Shown piece by piece: positions 34,518 through 45,054 of a stretch of DNA of 64,000 bases (its first letter is position 1; each line of letters begins with the position of its first letter). The notes under the pieces are model-generated. The model was not told the origin of the DNA. It saw only the letters and a list, made by a program, of their open reading frames with translations, and ran no database searches. Source of the stretch: Actinoallomurus iriomotensis (GTDB lineage: Bacteria; Actinomycetota; Actinomycetes; Streptosporangiales; Streptosporangiaceae); assembly GCF_030269445.1 (NCBI RefSeq), contig NZ_BSTJ01000012.1, forward strand, positions 310,001-374,000, written 5' to 3'. The position numbers were made by a program, and so were the translations under genes.

Positions 34518-36371
34518 ATGGTTTCCCTCACGCACCGCCTCGCGCTGGTCGCCGTCGCCGCGCTCGGGTCGCTCGCCGCCGCCCCCGCGGCCGCTTCGGG
34601 TGCCGCCGCCCAGACCGCGCCGTGTCACCCCACCGAGTTCTACGTCTCACCGGACGGTGCCGACTCCGCCGGCGGCACCGCCCGCAGCCCGTGGCGCACG
34701 GTCCAGCACGCCCGCGACCACATCGCCGGCCACGGCCTGAACCGCCACATGCACTGCGACATCGACGTCAACCTTCGCGCCGGTGACTACCCCGTCGACC
34801 AGACGATCGCGTTCACCGGCGCCGACTCCGGCAGCAACGGGCACCGCGTCGTCTACCGCAGCTCCGACGGTCCCGGGAAGGCGCGCCTGCTGGGCGCCAA
34901 GCCGGTCACCGGCTGGCAGCCGTACAAGGACAAGATCTTCCGGACGCAGATCGGCACCGGCCACCCCATCCACACGCTGTACGAGGGCGACCGGCGCGCG
35001 ACCACCGCGCGCTACCCCAACCGCGGCACCGACGAGACGTGGGCGCCCTACCTGCGCGCCACGCTCGACCCGGAACGGCGCAACAGCCAGACCTGGCTCA
35101 CCTTCAAGCCCGGGGTCTGGGACCAGAACTGGGACCTGCACGACGCCCAGGTGGTGACCTGGTCGGGCGGGAAGTGGAGCTGGTTCACCGACACCGATCC
35201 GATCAAGAACATGTCGTGGAACAAGAATCTCGCCACGCTGCTGTACCCGACGCGGTACTCCATTCAGACCGACGACCCGGGCTCGCGCTACTTCATCCAG
35301 AACTCGCTGGACTTCCTCGACCAGGCGGGCGAGTACTACTACGACTCGGCCACCGGCTGGCTGTACTACTGGCCTCGCGACGGGAAGATCGACACCACGG
35401 TCTGGGCCCCGACCGTCCAGACGATCGTGTCGGTCACGGGCGGCTCGGCCAGTGCGCCCGCGCACGACCTGACCTTCGACGGGCTGGCGTTCGAGTACTC
35501 GGACTTCGTCGACTGGTACCGCTTCGCGTGGAACTCCGCCGGCGACTCCGGCACCGCGCACAAGTACCAGGACTACGACCGGCAGATCGAACTGCCCCGT
35601 AACCGCTTCGGCGCGATCACGCTGACTCACACGACCGGTGTCGACCTGCACGCCCTGCACGTCACCAACACCGGGTGGGAGGGCGTCTACCTGACCGGGC
35701 GCGCCGACCACGACACGATCTCCGACGGCTACTTCGCCCACATCGGCGGCGACGGCGTCAAGATCGAGGGTCCGTACCCGGGCGAGGGCGATATCGCCAA
35801 CCACAACGTGATCACCGATGACTACTTCGACTACTACGGCGAGCTGGTGCCGGGCGACGCCTCGGCGGTCGAGCTGCTCGACAGCGGGTCGAACGTGGTC
35901 AGCCACAGCGTCATGCAGCACAGCGCCCGGTACGCGGTGAGCATGCGCGCGGTCACGACCGCCGCCAACGCCGACGACTACGCCCAGGGCAACGCGCTGT
36001 CCTACCTGAAGATCGCGCACGTCGGCGAGGACAGCGGCGACACCGGCGCCATCTACGCGTACGGCGTGCAGAACTTCGATCCGCACATCACGAACAGCTC
36101 CGTGGACCAGGTGACGATCGACGACGTACGGGCCGACCCGTCCATGGTGGACGCCCCGCCGCGCGGCGTGCACATGGACTTCGGCGGCTGCGGATTCAAC
36201 TTCTCCAACATCCAGGTGACGAACGTCCAGGGCGACCAGTACCACGGGCCGTCGGCGGCGGAGTGCAACGAGTTCGCCAACGACAGCTGGCGGGACGGTT
36301 TCGACACCTCGAAGATGCGCTACGACCAGATCGGCCTCACCGCGCAGTTCCCCTACCCGGTGGGGCAGTGA
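34518..36371 (+). CDS. Secreted right-handed parallel beta-helix protein
   Basis: A 617-residue exported protein. The signal peptide covers residues 1-35 (hydrophobic LALVAVAALGSLAAAPAAA). FYVSPDGADSAGGTARSPWRTVQHARDHI is the entry of the beta-helix fold shared by polysaccharide lyases and glycosidases. Later rungs include VDLHALHVTNTGWEGVYLTG, HDTISDGYFAHIGGDGVKI and HNVITDDYFDYYGE. The substrate is unknown; plant or fungal polysaccharide is likely. Only 1 bp separates it from a GH95-like gene, so the two probably act on the same glycan. Confidence 0.85.
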   Translation: MVSLTHRLALVAVAALGSLAAAPAAASGAAAQTAPCHPTEFYVSPDGADSAGGTARSPWRTVQHARDHIAGHGLNRHMHCDIDVNLRAGDYPVDQTIAFTGADSGSNGHRVVYRSSDGPGKARLLGAKPVTGWQPYKDKIFRTQIGTGHPIHTLYEGDRRATTARYPNRGTDETWAPYLRATLDPERRNSQTWLTFKPGVWDQNWDLHDAQVVTWSGGKWSWFTDTDPIKNMSWNKNLATLLYPTRYSIQTDDPGSRYFIQNSLDFLDQAGEYYYDSATGWLYYWPRDGKIDTTVWAPTVQTIVSVTGGSASAPAHDLTFDGLAFEYSDFVDWYRFAWNSAGDSGTAHKYQDYDRQIELPRNRFGAITLTHTTGVDLHALHVTNTGWEGVYLTGRADHDTISDGYFAHIGGDGVKIEGPYPGEGDIANHNVITDDYFDYYGELVPGDASAVELLDSGSNVVSHSVMQHSARYAVSMRAVTTAANADDYAQGNALSYLKIAHVGEDSGDTGAIYAYGVQNFDPHITNSSVDQVTIDDVRADPSMVDAPPRGVHMDFGGCGFNFSNIQVTNVQGDQYHGPSAAECNEFANDSWRDGFDTSKMRYDQIGLTAQFPYPVGQ

Positions 36372-36372
36372 C

Positions 36373-38790
36373 ATGCGTCTGCTAGCCCTCGTCGCGGCCG
36401 GCGCGATCGTCCTTCCGATGGCGCCGGCGGCCGCCGACAGCACGACGACGACCGCCTGGGCGCACGGCTCGTTCCACGTGGACGTGCCCGGCGTGGTGAG
36501 CCGCTCCGACGTCGTCCTGGGCCGGCCGAACACCGACCCCAAGCAGGCGATGCCGCTCGGCAACGGCACGCTCGGCGTCGCCGCGTGGGCGGCGGACGGC
36601 TTCACCGCCCAGCTCAACCGCGCCGACACGCTGCCCGACCGGCTCTCTCCCGGCCAGGTCCTGATCCCGGGCCTGGCGAAGCTCACCGGCGCGGCCGACT
36701 TCCGCGGCCGGCTGAACCTCTACGACGGGACGCTGGTCGAATCCGGCGGCGGCATGACGGCCACCGCGTACGTCCGCGCCGGCACCGACCAGCTGGTCGT
36801 CGACGTGACCGGCGCAGACCCGGCGGCCGCGCAGACGGCCCGGCTCGCGCTGTGGGCGCCGCGCACCCCGGACGCGCAGGCCGCGGGCGGTGTGGGCGCA
36901 CTGGCGCAGACCTGGACCGACAGCGGGCGGCCCGGTTCCACCGGAAGGACCTTCGGGTCCCTCGCCGCGGTGACCGCGGGCGGTCGCGACGTGGACGCCC
37001 GCGTCGTCGACACGCGGACCGTCGAGGTGGGCTTCCGGCCGCGCCCGGACGGCTCGTACCGCGTCGTGGTGGACTCTCCGCACTGGACCGGCGGCGACGC
37101 CCTCGCCGCCGTACGCGGCCGGCTCGCCGGCGCCGCCGGTCCTCCCGCGGCGACGCTGCGCGCGGCGCACCTCGCCTGGTGGCACGGGTACTGGCGGCGG
37201 GCCGGGCTGATGCGCCTGTCGTCCGCGGACGGGACCGCCCAGTACCTGGAGAACCTGCGGCTGATCAACCTGTACGCGGACGCCGCGGAGCGCGGGGACG
37301 TACGGCCCGGTTCGCAGGCCGGAGTGGCCGACCTGTTCGACTCCACGCAGGACACGCACACCTGGGACCCGTCCGCGTACTGGGGCTGGAACCTGCGCAT
37401 GCTCGTCACCGCGTCACTGGGCGCCGGAACGTACGGCGACAACGACGGCTACTTCGCCATGTACCGTGACGACCTGGCGACGATCGAGGACTGGACGGCG
37501 AGCCGGTTCCCCGGCAAGGCCGGCGCCTGCGTCCCGGAGACGATGCGGTTCAACGGCATCGGCTACCAGACGCACAACGACGGGGCGGGCTGGGGCGCCC
37601 GGCCGTTCCTCGACTGCAGCGGGCAGGGCCCGGCGAACTACAACACCCGGACGCTCACGACGGGCGGCGAGGTCTCGCTGTTCGCCTGGCAGCAGTACCT
37701 GCAGACCGACGACCTGGCGTTCCTGCGGAAGAACTACCCGGTGATGAGGGCCTGGGCGCGATTCATGCTCTCGTACGCCACCGTGGGTGAGGACGGCAGG
37801 CTGCACACCGGCCCGTCCAACGCGCATGAGACGCAGTGGGACGTCACCGACCCGACGACGGACATCGCCGCGATGCGGGCGGTGTTCCCGGCCATCGCCC
37901 AGGCGTCGCGTCTGCTGCACCGCGACGCCGACCTGGCGGCCCGGCTCGACGCCGCGGTCGCGAAGCTGATGCCTTACCCGCGCACCGACCAGGCCACGCG
38001 CACCCAGCAGCTACCGCCGTCCGCCGACGCCGCCGGTCAGGACGTGATCGGCATGTCGTGGCAGCAGTCGGCGGCCACGCACAACGTGGAGAACATCGGC
38101 CTGGAGCCGGTCTGGCCGTACGGCCTGATCGGTGACGACGGGCCCTCGCACGACCTGGCCGCGCGGACCTTCGCCCGCCGGCCGTACGTCGAGGACAACG
38201 ACTGGAGCTTCGACCCGATCGACGCGGCGCGGCTCGGCCTCGCCGACGACATGGCCAAGACCCTGGTCGACCTCACCGAGCGGTTCCAGGACCGGCCGTC
38301 CGGCCTGGCCTCCTTCGGCGTGACGGTGCGCCAGCCCGAGCCGTACATCGAGCAGGGCGGCGTGGTCGCCACCGCCCTGCAGGACGCGCTGGCGCAGGAC
38401 TACGACGGCACGTTGCGCGTCGCGCCCGCCTGGCCCGCGTCGTGGGACGCCGACGGCACCGTCTACATCCAGCATCGCGACAAGGTGGACGTGCAGGTCC
38501 GCGGCGGTGTGCCGGTGACCGTCGGCATCGAGGCGGGGTCGGACGCGCCGATCCGGGTGCGCAGTCCCTGGCCCGGCCGACCGGTACGGGTCGTGACGGG
38601 CGACGACCGGCACGCGGTCGTGCTGGCGCCGACCACGGCGTCGACGTTCACGGTGCCGGCGCGCGCGGGTGGCACCTACCTGATCGAACCTGTCGGCGCG
38701 TCGCAGCCGTCCTTCGCGCCGGTGACGGGCCGGCCCGCCACCGCGAGCCGGCGGCTCGGCCCGGTGGTGATCGGCCTGCCCGGCTCCTGA
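36373..38790 (+). CDS. Secreted GH95-like six-hairpin glycosidase
   Basis: An 805-residue exported enzyme with a signal peptide (MRLLALVAAGAIVLPMAPAA). MPLGNGTLGVAAWAADGF and LNRADTLPDRLSPGQ match the N-terminal beta-domain of GH95/GH65-type (alpha/alpha)6 glycosidases. AYWGWNLRMLVTASLGAG and LHTGPSNAHETQWDVTDPTTD lie in the helical barrel, the latter in the position of the GH95 catalytic region. GH95 enzymes are mostly alpha-L-fucosidases or alpha-L-galactosidases; specificity here is not determined. The C-terminus is beta-rich. It is co-transcribed with the beta-helix gene. Confidence 0.8.
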   Translation: MRLLALVAAGAIVLPMAPAAADSTTTTAWAHGSFHVDVPGVVSRSDVVLGRPNTDPKQAMPLGNGTLGVAAWAADGFTAQLNRADTLPDRLSPGQVLIPGLAKLTGAADFRGRLNLYDGTLVESGGGMTATAYVRAGTDQLVVDVTGADPAAAQTARLALWAPRTPDAQAAGGVGALAQTWTDSGRPGSTGRTFGSLAAVTAGGRDVDARVVDTRTVEVGFRPRPDGSYRVVVDSPHWTGGDALAAVRGRLAGAAGPPAATLRAAHLAWWHGYWRRAGLMRLSSADGTAQYLENLRLINLYADAAERGDVRPGSQAGVADLFDSTQDTHTWDPSAYWGWNLRMLVTASLGAGTYGDNDGYFAMYRDDLATIEDWTASRFPGKAGACVPETMRFNGIGYQTHNDGAGWGARPFLDCSGQGPANYNTRTLTTGGEVSLFAWQQYLQTDDLAFLRKNYPVMRAWARFMLSYATVGEDGRLHTGPSNAHETQWDVTDPTTDIAAMRAVFPAIAQASRLLHRDADLAARLDAAVAKLMPYPRTDQATRTQQLPPSADAAGQDVIGMSWQQSAATHNVENIGLEPVWPYGLIGDDGPSHDLAARTFARRPYVEDNDWSFDPIDAARLGLADDMAKTLVDLTERFQDRPSGLASFGVTVRQPEPYIEQGGVVATALQDALAQDYDGTLRVAPAWPASWDADGTVYIQHRDKVDVQVRGGVPVTVGIEAGSDAPIRVRSPWPGRPVRVVTGDDRHAVVLAPTTASTFTVPARAGGTYLIEPVGASQPSFAPVTGRPATASRRLGPVVIGLPGS

Positions 38791-38813
38791 TCGACAGGCC
38801 ATTTCAGAAATGA

Positions 38814-39008
38814 CAGAAAGGTTTCACTTACCCGTCCGAACAGATCATCAAGGGCGGGGGCACCGGAAACGTCTTCCGCGGCAACACCATCGACCTGTCC
38901 GGCGCCGACGGCGTCGGAATCAACGACACGGTCGGCGGCAACACCATCGCCTGCGACAACAAGGTCATCGGCGGCCGGCTCCTGGAAAAGGGCGACTGCT
39001 CGGGCTGA
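38814..39008 (+). pseudogene. Beta-helix protein C-terminal remnant
   Basis: An open stretch of 64 codons without a start codon, ending in TGA at 39006-39008. It reads IIKGGGTGNVFRGNTIDLSG, then ADGVGINDTVGGNTIACDNKV, then IGGRLLEKGDCSG. The asparagine-ladder pattern (GNTI, GNTI) and the end are those of a secreted parallel beta-helix protein such as a pectate lyase. Everything 5' is gone. The last 20 bases recur at 39495-39514. Confidence 0.7.
38989..39008 (+). repeat. 20-bp direct repeat, copy 1
   Basis: The final 20 bases of the beta-helix remnant (encoding GDCSG and the stop). An identical copy lies 506 bp downstream, and the two flank the VOC gene. Confidence 0.85.
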
Positions 39009-39065
39009 CGGTCCGTACGCCGCACGGCCCCTGAACCGTCACCACCGGCGCCTAGTGTCCCGATC

Positions 39066-39434
39066 ATGTTTCTTGGACTCCGCACGGTCGTCTACCCCGT
39101 CCGCGACCTGGACACCGCCAAGCGCTGGTGGTCGACGGTTCTGGGCATCGCTCCCTACTTCGACGAGCCTTACTACGCGGGCTTCAACGTCGGCGGCTAC
39201 GAGCTGGCGCTGGACCCCCACGGCCACACCGAAAGCGGCACGGGCCCGATCGTCTACTGGGGCGTCGAGGACGTCGAGCAGGCAGCGGCCACCTTGATGC
39301 GGACCGGAGCGACCACCCATGCCCCCCTGACCGACCACGGCGGCGGGATCCGCACCACCACCCTCACCACCCCGGACGGAACCCTGCTCGGACTGATCGA
39401 GAACCCACACTTCTCCGCCACAGAGCCGACATGA
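39066..39434 (+). CDS. VOC family (glyoxalase-like) protein
   Basis: A 122-residue protein of the vicinal oxygen chelate superfamily. Two beta-alpha-beta-beta-beta modules are visible: RTVVYPVRDLDTAKRWWSTVLG starts the first, and DVEQAAATLMRTGATTHAPL with GTLLGLIENPHF forms the second. Members include glyoxalases, dioxygenases and antibiotic-binding proteins; the substrate is unknown. It lies exactly between two identical 20-bp repeats, which suggests that it arrived or was rearranged as a cassette. Confidence 0.88.
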   Translation: MFLGLRTVVYPVRDLDTAKRWWSTVLGIAPYFDEPYYAGFNVGGYELALDPHGHTESGTGPIVYWGVEDVEQAAATLMRTGATTHAPLTDHGGGIRTTTLTTPDGTLLGLIENPHFSATEPT

Positions 39435-39494
39435 GGAAACACCGCGTCAGTGCGTCGAAGTGATGACCTTCACCTCGGCGCAGGAGCCGTTCTG

Positions 39495-39514
39495 AGGGCG
39501 ACTGCTCGGGCTGA
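39495..39514 (+). repeat. 20-bp direct repeat, copy 2
   Basis: Identical to 38989-39008. Here it has no coding context of its own and lies in the leader region of the ECF sigma gene. Confidence 0.85.
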
Positions 39515-39620
39515 GGCCTCACGCGCCCGCGAAAAAACTGGGAACAAGGCGCCCGCGTCCGGACAAGTACAGACGGACGTATCCCTCACCGCGGAAGAGC
39601 GCCATGACGAACACGAGCCA

Positions 39621-40178
39621 GTGGTGATCGCGGAAGCGTGTCATGACGCCGACGTGATCATCGCCTCCCTCGCCGAACCCGAGCGGTTCACGACGCTGTA
39701 CCAGCGCTATGCCGGCGAGATCTACCGCTACATCGCCGGCCGCCTCGGGCCGGACGTGGCCGACGACCTGATGGCCGACACGTTTCTGGAGGCGTTCCGG
39801 CACCGCGCGCGCTACGACCCGGAGCGCGCGGGCGTCCGGCCCTGGCTCTACGGAATCGCCACCAACCTCATCGGCCGGCAGCGTCGCTCAGAGCTCCGCT
39901 TCTACCGGGCCATCGCACGGACGGGCGTGGACCCCGCGGTCGAGCCGATGGAGCCGGTGATCGACCGGCTCTCCGCCGAGGGGATGCGCCGGCCGCTCGC
40001 GGACGCGATGGCCCGTCTCAACCAGGGCGAGCGCGACGTGCTGATCCTGGTCGCGGGGAGCGGCCTCGCCTATGAGGAGGTCGCACAGGCGCTGGGTGTC
40101 TCGGTCGGGACCGTCTCGTCCCGCCTGTTCCGGGCCCGCAGGAAGATGCGCGCCACGCTGGAGGCACACCGTGGATGA
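39621..40178 (+). CDS. ECF sigma factor, cassette 2
   Basis: About 185 residues. Region 2 is FTTLYQRYAGEIYRYIAGRLG with DLMADTFLEAFRHRARYD and VRPWLYGIATNLIGR; region 4 is ARLNQGERDVLILVAGSGLAYEEVAQALGVSVGTVSSRLFRARRKM. The start is uncertain: GTG at 39621 or 39624 fits the family, while the frame is open back to 39450 through repeat-derived sequence. Its stop overlaps the next start by 8 bp (GTGGATGA), exactly as in cassette 1. Confidence 0.9.
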   Translation: MVIAEACHDADVIIASLAEPERFTTLYQRYAGEIYRYIAGRLGPDVADDLMADTFLEAFRHRARYDPERAGVRPWLYGIATNLIGRQRRSELRFYRAIARTGVDPAVEPMEPVIDRLSAEGMRRPLADAMARLNQGERDVLILVAGSGLAYEEVAQALGVSVGTVSSRLFRARRKMRATLEAHRG

Positions 40179-41078
40179 GCTCGAACTGGTCGGACGCAGG
40201 TACGAGCGGATCGCCGCACCCCACCCACAGGTGATCGAATCCGGTCACGCCCGGCTGCTCGACGCGATCAGGCCGACGCCGCGGCGTTCCGCGAAGGGAA
40301 GGATCGCATTGCGCCTCGCGGTGGCCGCGACCGCCGTCGTGGCACTGGTCGCCGCGCTCACGACGGTGCGGGAACCGGACCCGACGACGGCACCGGCCGC
40401 GCCGGCGGGCAGCCCTGCGGTACGTCTCGCCGAACGCGCCCGGACCGTGGCGCGAAGCGAGCCGCTCGTCACGATGGGACCGCATCAGTGGATCTACGTG
40501 CGGAGCATGCAGCGGGACACGAAGGCGCGGTCCGGGCGGCGCGTCGTCGAGTCCTGGATCCGCATGGACGGTCGGCGACACCCGGCGGATCGGCTGCCGC
40601 TCGCGGTACACGGCACCGTGCTGACCGGCCTTCCCGAAGCGCCGGAAGCGGCCCTCGCCCGGCTCTACGCGGAGGTGGACCGCATCCGGGCGAGACCTCA
40701 GCCGAAGGGACGCGTGACGGAGTACGCCGCCGGGATCATCGGTGTGCCTCGCGACGCGGCGGTGTTCGACTTCGTCACCAGGCTGCTCGACGCCTATGAC
40801 GTCACGCCGCGTTCCCAGGCAACGCTGTACGGCGCGCTGTCCCGGCTGCCCGGCGTCGAGGTGCTGCCGGACGTGCCCGACACCGCGGGGCGTCACGGAG
40901 TCGCCTTCTCCATCGCCACGAGCGACGCCTCGCGGCTCGAACTGATTCTGGATCCGCGTACCTACCGCTACCTGGGGTTGCGCGACGTCATCACGCGCGA
41001 CCACGGCCGGAACGAAGAAATCATCTACGGGGTCGCGCGGCTGTCCGCGCGGCCCGTCGCACGCCCTGGAGAACGTCC

Positions 41079-41082
<4 letters not shown>
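40171..41082 (+). CDS. CU044_5270-type membrane protein of ECF cassette 2
   Basis: A 303-residue single-pass membrane protein. The N-terminus (MDELELVGRRYERIA...) is cytoplasmic, with a helix at about residues 45-65. The outer domain has WIYVRSMQRDTKARSG early and LELILDPRTYRYLGLRDV late, paralleling cassette 1 (YIFDRHTYLYLGARTV). It probably regulates or senses for the upstream sigma factor (inference from coupling). Its stop overlaps the L,D-transpeptidase start. Confidence 0.8.
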
Positions 41083-43245
<2,163 letters not shown>

Positions 43246-43289
43246 CCGCCGTTCCGAGGGCGTCCCGATGCGAGGGGTGCCCTCGGTGG

Positions 43290-44171
43290 TCAGCGGCCGC
43301 GGTGGTGGCGGCGGAGGGCCACGCCGGCCGCGACGCCGCCGACCAGCGCGCCGGTGCCGGCCGCGGCCGGGAGGGCGACCATGGTGACCTTGCGGCCGGT
43401 GCGGAAGTCGTGGATCGGCCAGCCGTGTTCGCGTGCGTGGTCGCGCAGGTCGCCGTCCGGGTTGACCGCGTGGGGGTGGCCGACCGTGGTGAGCATCGGC
43501 AGGTCGTTGTAGGAGTCGCTGTAGGCCGAGCAGCGGGACAGGTCCAGGCCCTCCTTGCGGGCCAGCGCGCGTACGGCGCCCGCCTTGGCCGGACCGTGCA
43601 GCAGGTGCCCGACCAGGCGGCCGGTGTAGACGCCGTTCTCGGTCTCGGCGACCGTGCCGAGCGCGCCGGTCAGGCCCAGGCGGTGGGAGATGATCCGGGC
43701 CAGCTCGACCGGGGTCGCGGTGACCAGCCACACCTGCTGGCCCGCGTCGAGGTGCTTGAGAGCGAGTGACCGCGTGCCGTGCCAGATGCGGTCGGCCATC
43801 TTGTCGTCGTAGATCTCCTCGCAGAGGCTGACGAGCTCCTCCACGCTCCGCCCGGCGACGAACGCCAGGGCCGCCTCGCGCGCCGTGGAGATGTGCTCGG
43901 CGTTCTCCGCGCCGCGTACGCGAAAGGAGACCTGGCCGAGCGCGAACATCGCCAGGTCGCGGAAGGTGAACAGCTTCCGCGCCGCCAGGCCCCGGGCGAA
44001 GTGGTAGATCGACGCGCCCCGGATCAGGGTGTTGTCGACGTCGAAGAACGCGGCGGCGTTCGGGTCGGGGACGACCGGCTCGGTCTCGGGCGAGGCGGCC
44101 GCGGCCGCGGCCTCGCCCGCTAGCTCGTCGGCTACTTCGTCGTCATCGGTCCATGGCCACAGTCGACGCAT
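43290..44171 (-). CDS. HAD-IB family phosphatase, SerB-like
   Basis: A 293-residue HAD hydrolase. Motif I is FFDVDNTLIRGAS, motif II is VTATPVEL, and motif IV is AYSDSYNDLPML. It ends in a hydrophobic helix and a basic tail (ALVGGVAAGVALRRHHRGR), so it may be membrane-attached. It corresponds to Rv0505c (SerB1), but a phosphoserine substrate is unproven. I prefer ATG at 44171. It is downstream of bldN on the same strand, where Streptomyces instead has the anti-sigma gene rsbN. Confidence 0.9.
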   Translation of the reverse strand: MRRLWPWTDDDEVADELAGEAAAAAASPETEPVVPDPNAAAFFDVDNTLIRGASIYHFARGLAARKLFTFRDLAMFALGQVSFRVRGAENAEHISTAREAALAFVAGRSVEELVSLCEEIYDDKMADRIWHGTRSLALKHLDAGQQVWLVTATPVELARIISHRLGLTGALGTVAETENGVYTGRLVGHLLHGPAKAGAVRALARKEGLDLSRCSAYSDSYNDLPMLTTVGHPHAVNPDGDLRDHAREHGWPIHDFRTGRKVTMVALPAAAGTGALVGGVAAGVALRRHHRGR

Positions 44172-44285
44172 GCAGATGAGACTAACCAGCGGCCGTGCGC
44201 GGTGATTCGGCAACCCCGTACGCGGCGCGTCGCGGGTCGTCACCGAATGTAATCATGGCTGGAGGTAGCCGACCTCCGTGTCATC

Positions 44286-44879
44286 TCACCGGATATCGGC
44301 GGGAAAGAGGCGGGCCAGGGACCTGGTCGCGCGGTACTGCAACGCCTTGATCGCGCCGGTGTTCTTGCCCATGATCTCGGCGGTCTCGGCGACCGACAGG
44401 CCGTGCAGGAAGCGCAGGACCACACACTCGCGCTGCTCGTTGCCCAGTTCCCGTACGGCCGAGAACAGCGCGCGGTGCGTGAAGGAGTCGAGCACCGCGC
44501 GTTCGGGGCCCTCCTCCCAGCGGTCGGGCTCCAGGGGGTCGGCCGTGCAGACCTCGAGGCGGTAACGGCTCGACTTGAAGTGGTCCAGCACGAGGTTGCG
44601 GGCGATCGTCACGAGCCACGCGCCGAAATCCTTGCCCTGCCAGGTGAACAGGTTGATGCGCCGGAGCGCCCGCAGGAACGTCTCGCTCGTCAGGTCCTCC
44701 GCGAGGGCGTGGCCGCCCACGCGGTAGTAGACGAAGCGGTAGATCACGTCGGCGTACCGGTCGTACAGCACGCCGAACGCCTCGGGGTCGCCGGCGCGAG
44801 CCCGGAGGACGATGTCGCGCAGGTCGTCGGAGGTTTCGGGGCCGTGGCGCGCAGGGGGATCGAGGGTAAGGCTGCGCAT
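44286..44879 (-). CDS. bldN: BldN-type ECF sigma factor
   Basis: A 197-residue ECF sigma. Region 2: FGVLYDRYADVIYRFVYYRVG, LTSETFLRALRRINLFTW and GAWLVTIARNLVLDHFKSSRYRLEV. Region 4: RALFSAVRELGNEQRECVVLRFLHGLSVAETAEIMGKNTGAIKALQYRA. The FKSSRYRLEV segment and overall layout match Streptomyces BldN, which directs aerial hypha formation. The N-terminus is short (22 residues before region 2). GAGGAG precedes the ATG, and a good promoter lies upstream. No rsbN-like anti-sigma gene adjoins it. Confidence 0.85.
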   Translation of the reverse strand: MRSLTLDPPARHGPETSDDLRDIVLRARAGDPEAFGVLYDRYADVIYRFVYYRVGGHALAEDLTSETFLRALRRINLFTWQGKDFGAWLVTIARNLVLDHFKSSRYRLEVCTADPLEPDRWEEGPERAVLDSFTHRALFSAVRELGNEQRECVVLRFLHGLSVAETAEIMGKNTGAIKALQYRATRSLARLFPADIR

Positions 44880-44923
44880 GCAGTGCTCCTCGGGAACGGC
44901 GCGACCACGGGGCGTGTCGGAAC

Positions 44924-44952
44924 ATGCTAGATACTGGTGAGTAAGCTGGCAA
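44924..44952 (-). promoter_or_regulatory. bldN promoter
   Basis: On the minus strand TTGCCA (44952-44947) and TAGCAT (44929-44924) are separated by 17 bp, the best promoter match in the region. The expected start is near 44917, leaving a leader of about 38 bases. Confidence 0.6.
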
Positions 44953-45054
44953 TGGTGGTGCCTGAGGAAAACAACGGCCTTTATCCGCTCTTTGCGCTTA
45001 TGCCGTAGCTCTTCGTTACCCGCGCAGCCGTGTGATCGGGCACCATTGGGGGCG

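Noticed and set aside
39450-39620. N-terminal extension of the cassette 2 sigma factor back to the GTG at 39450
   Set aside because: The extension is translated partly from the 20-bp repeat and junction sequence, and has no sigma-family similarity.
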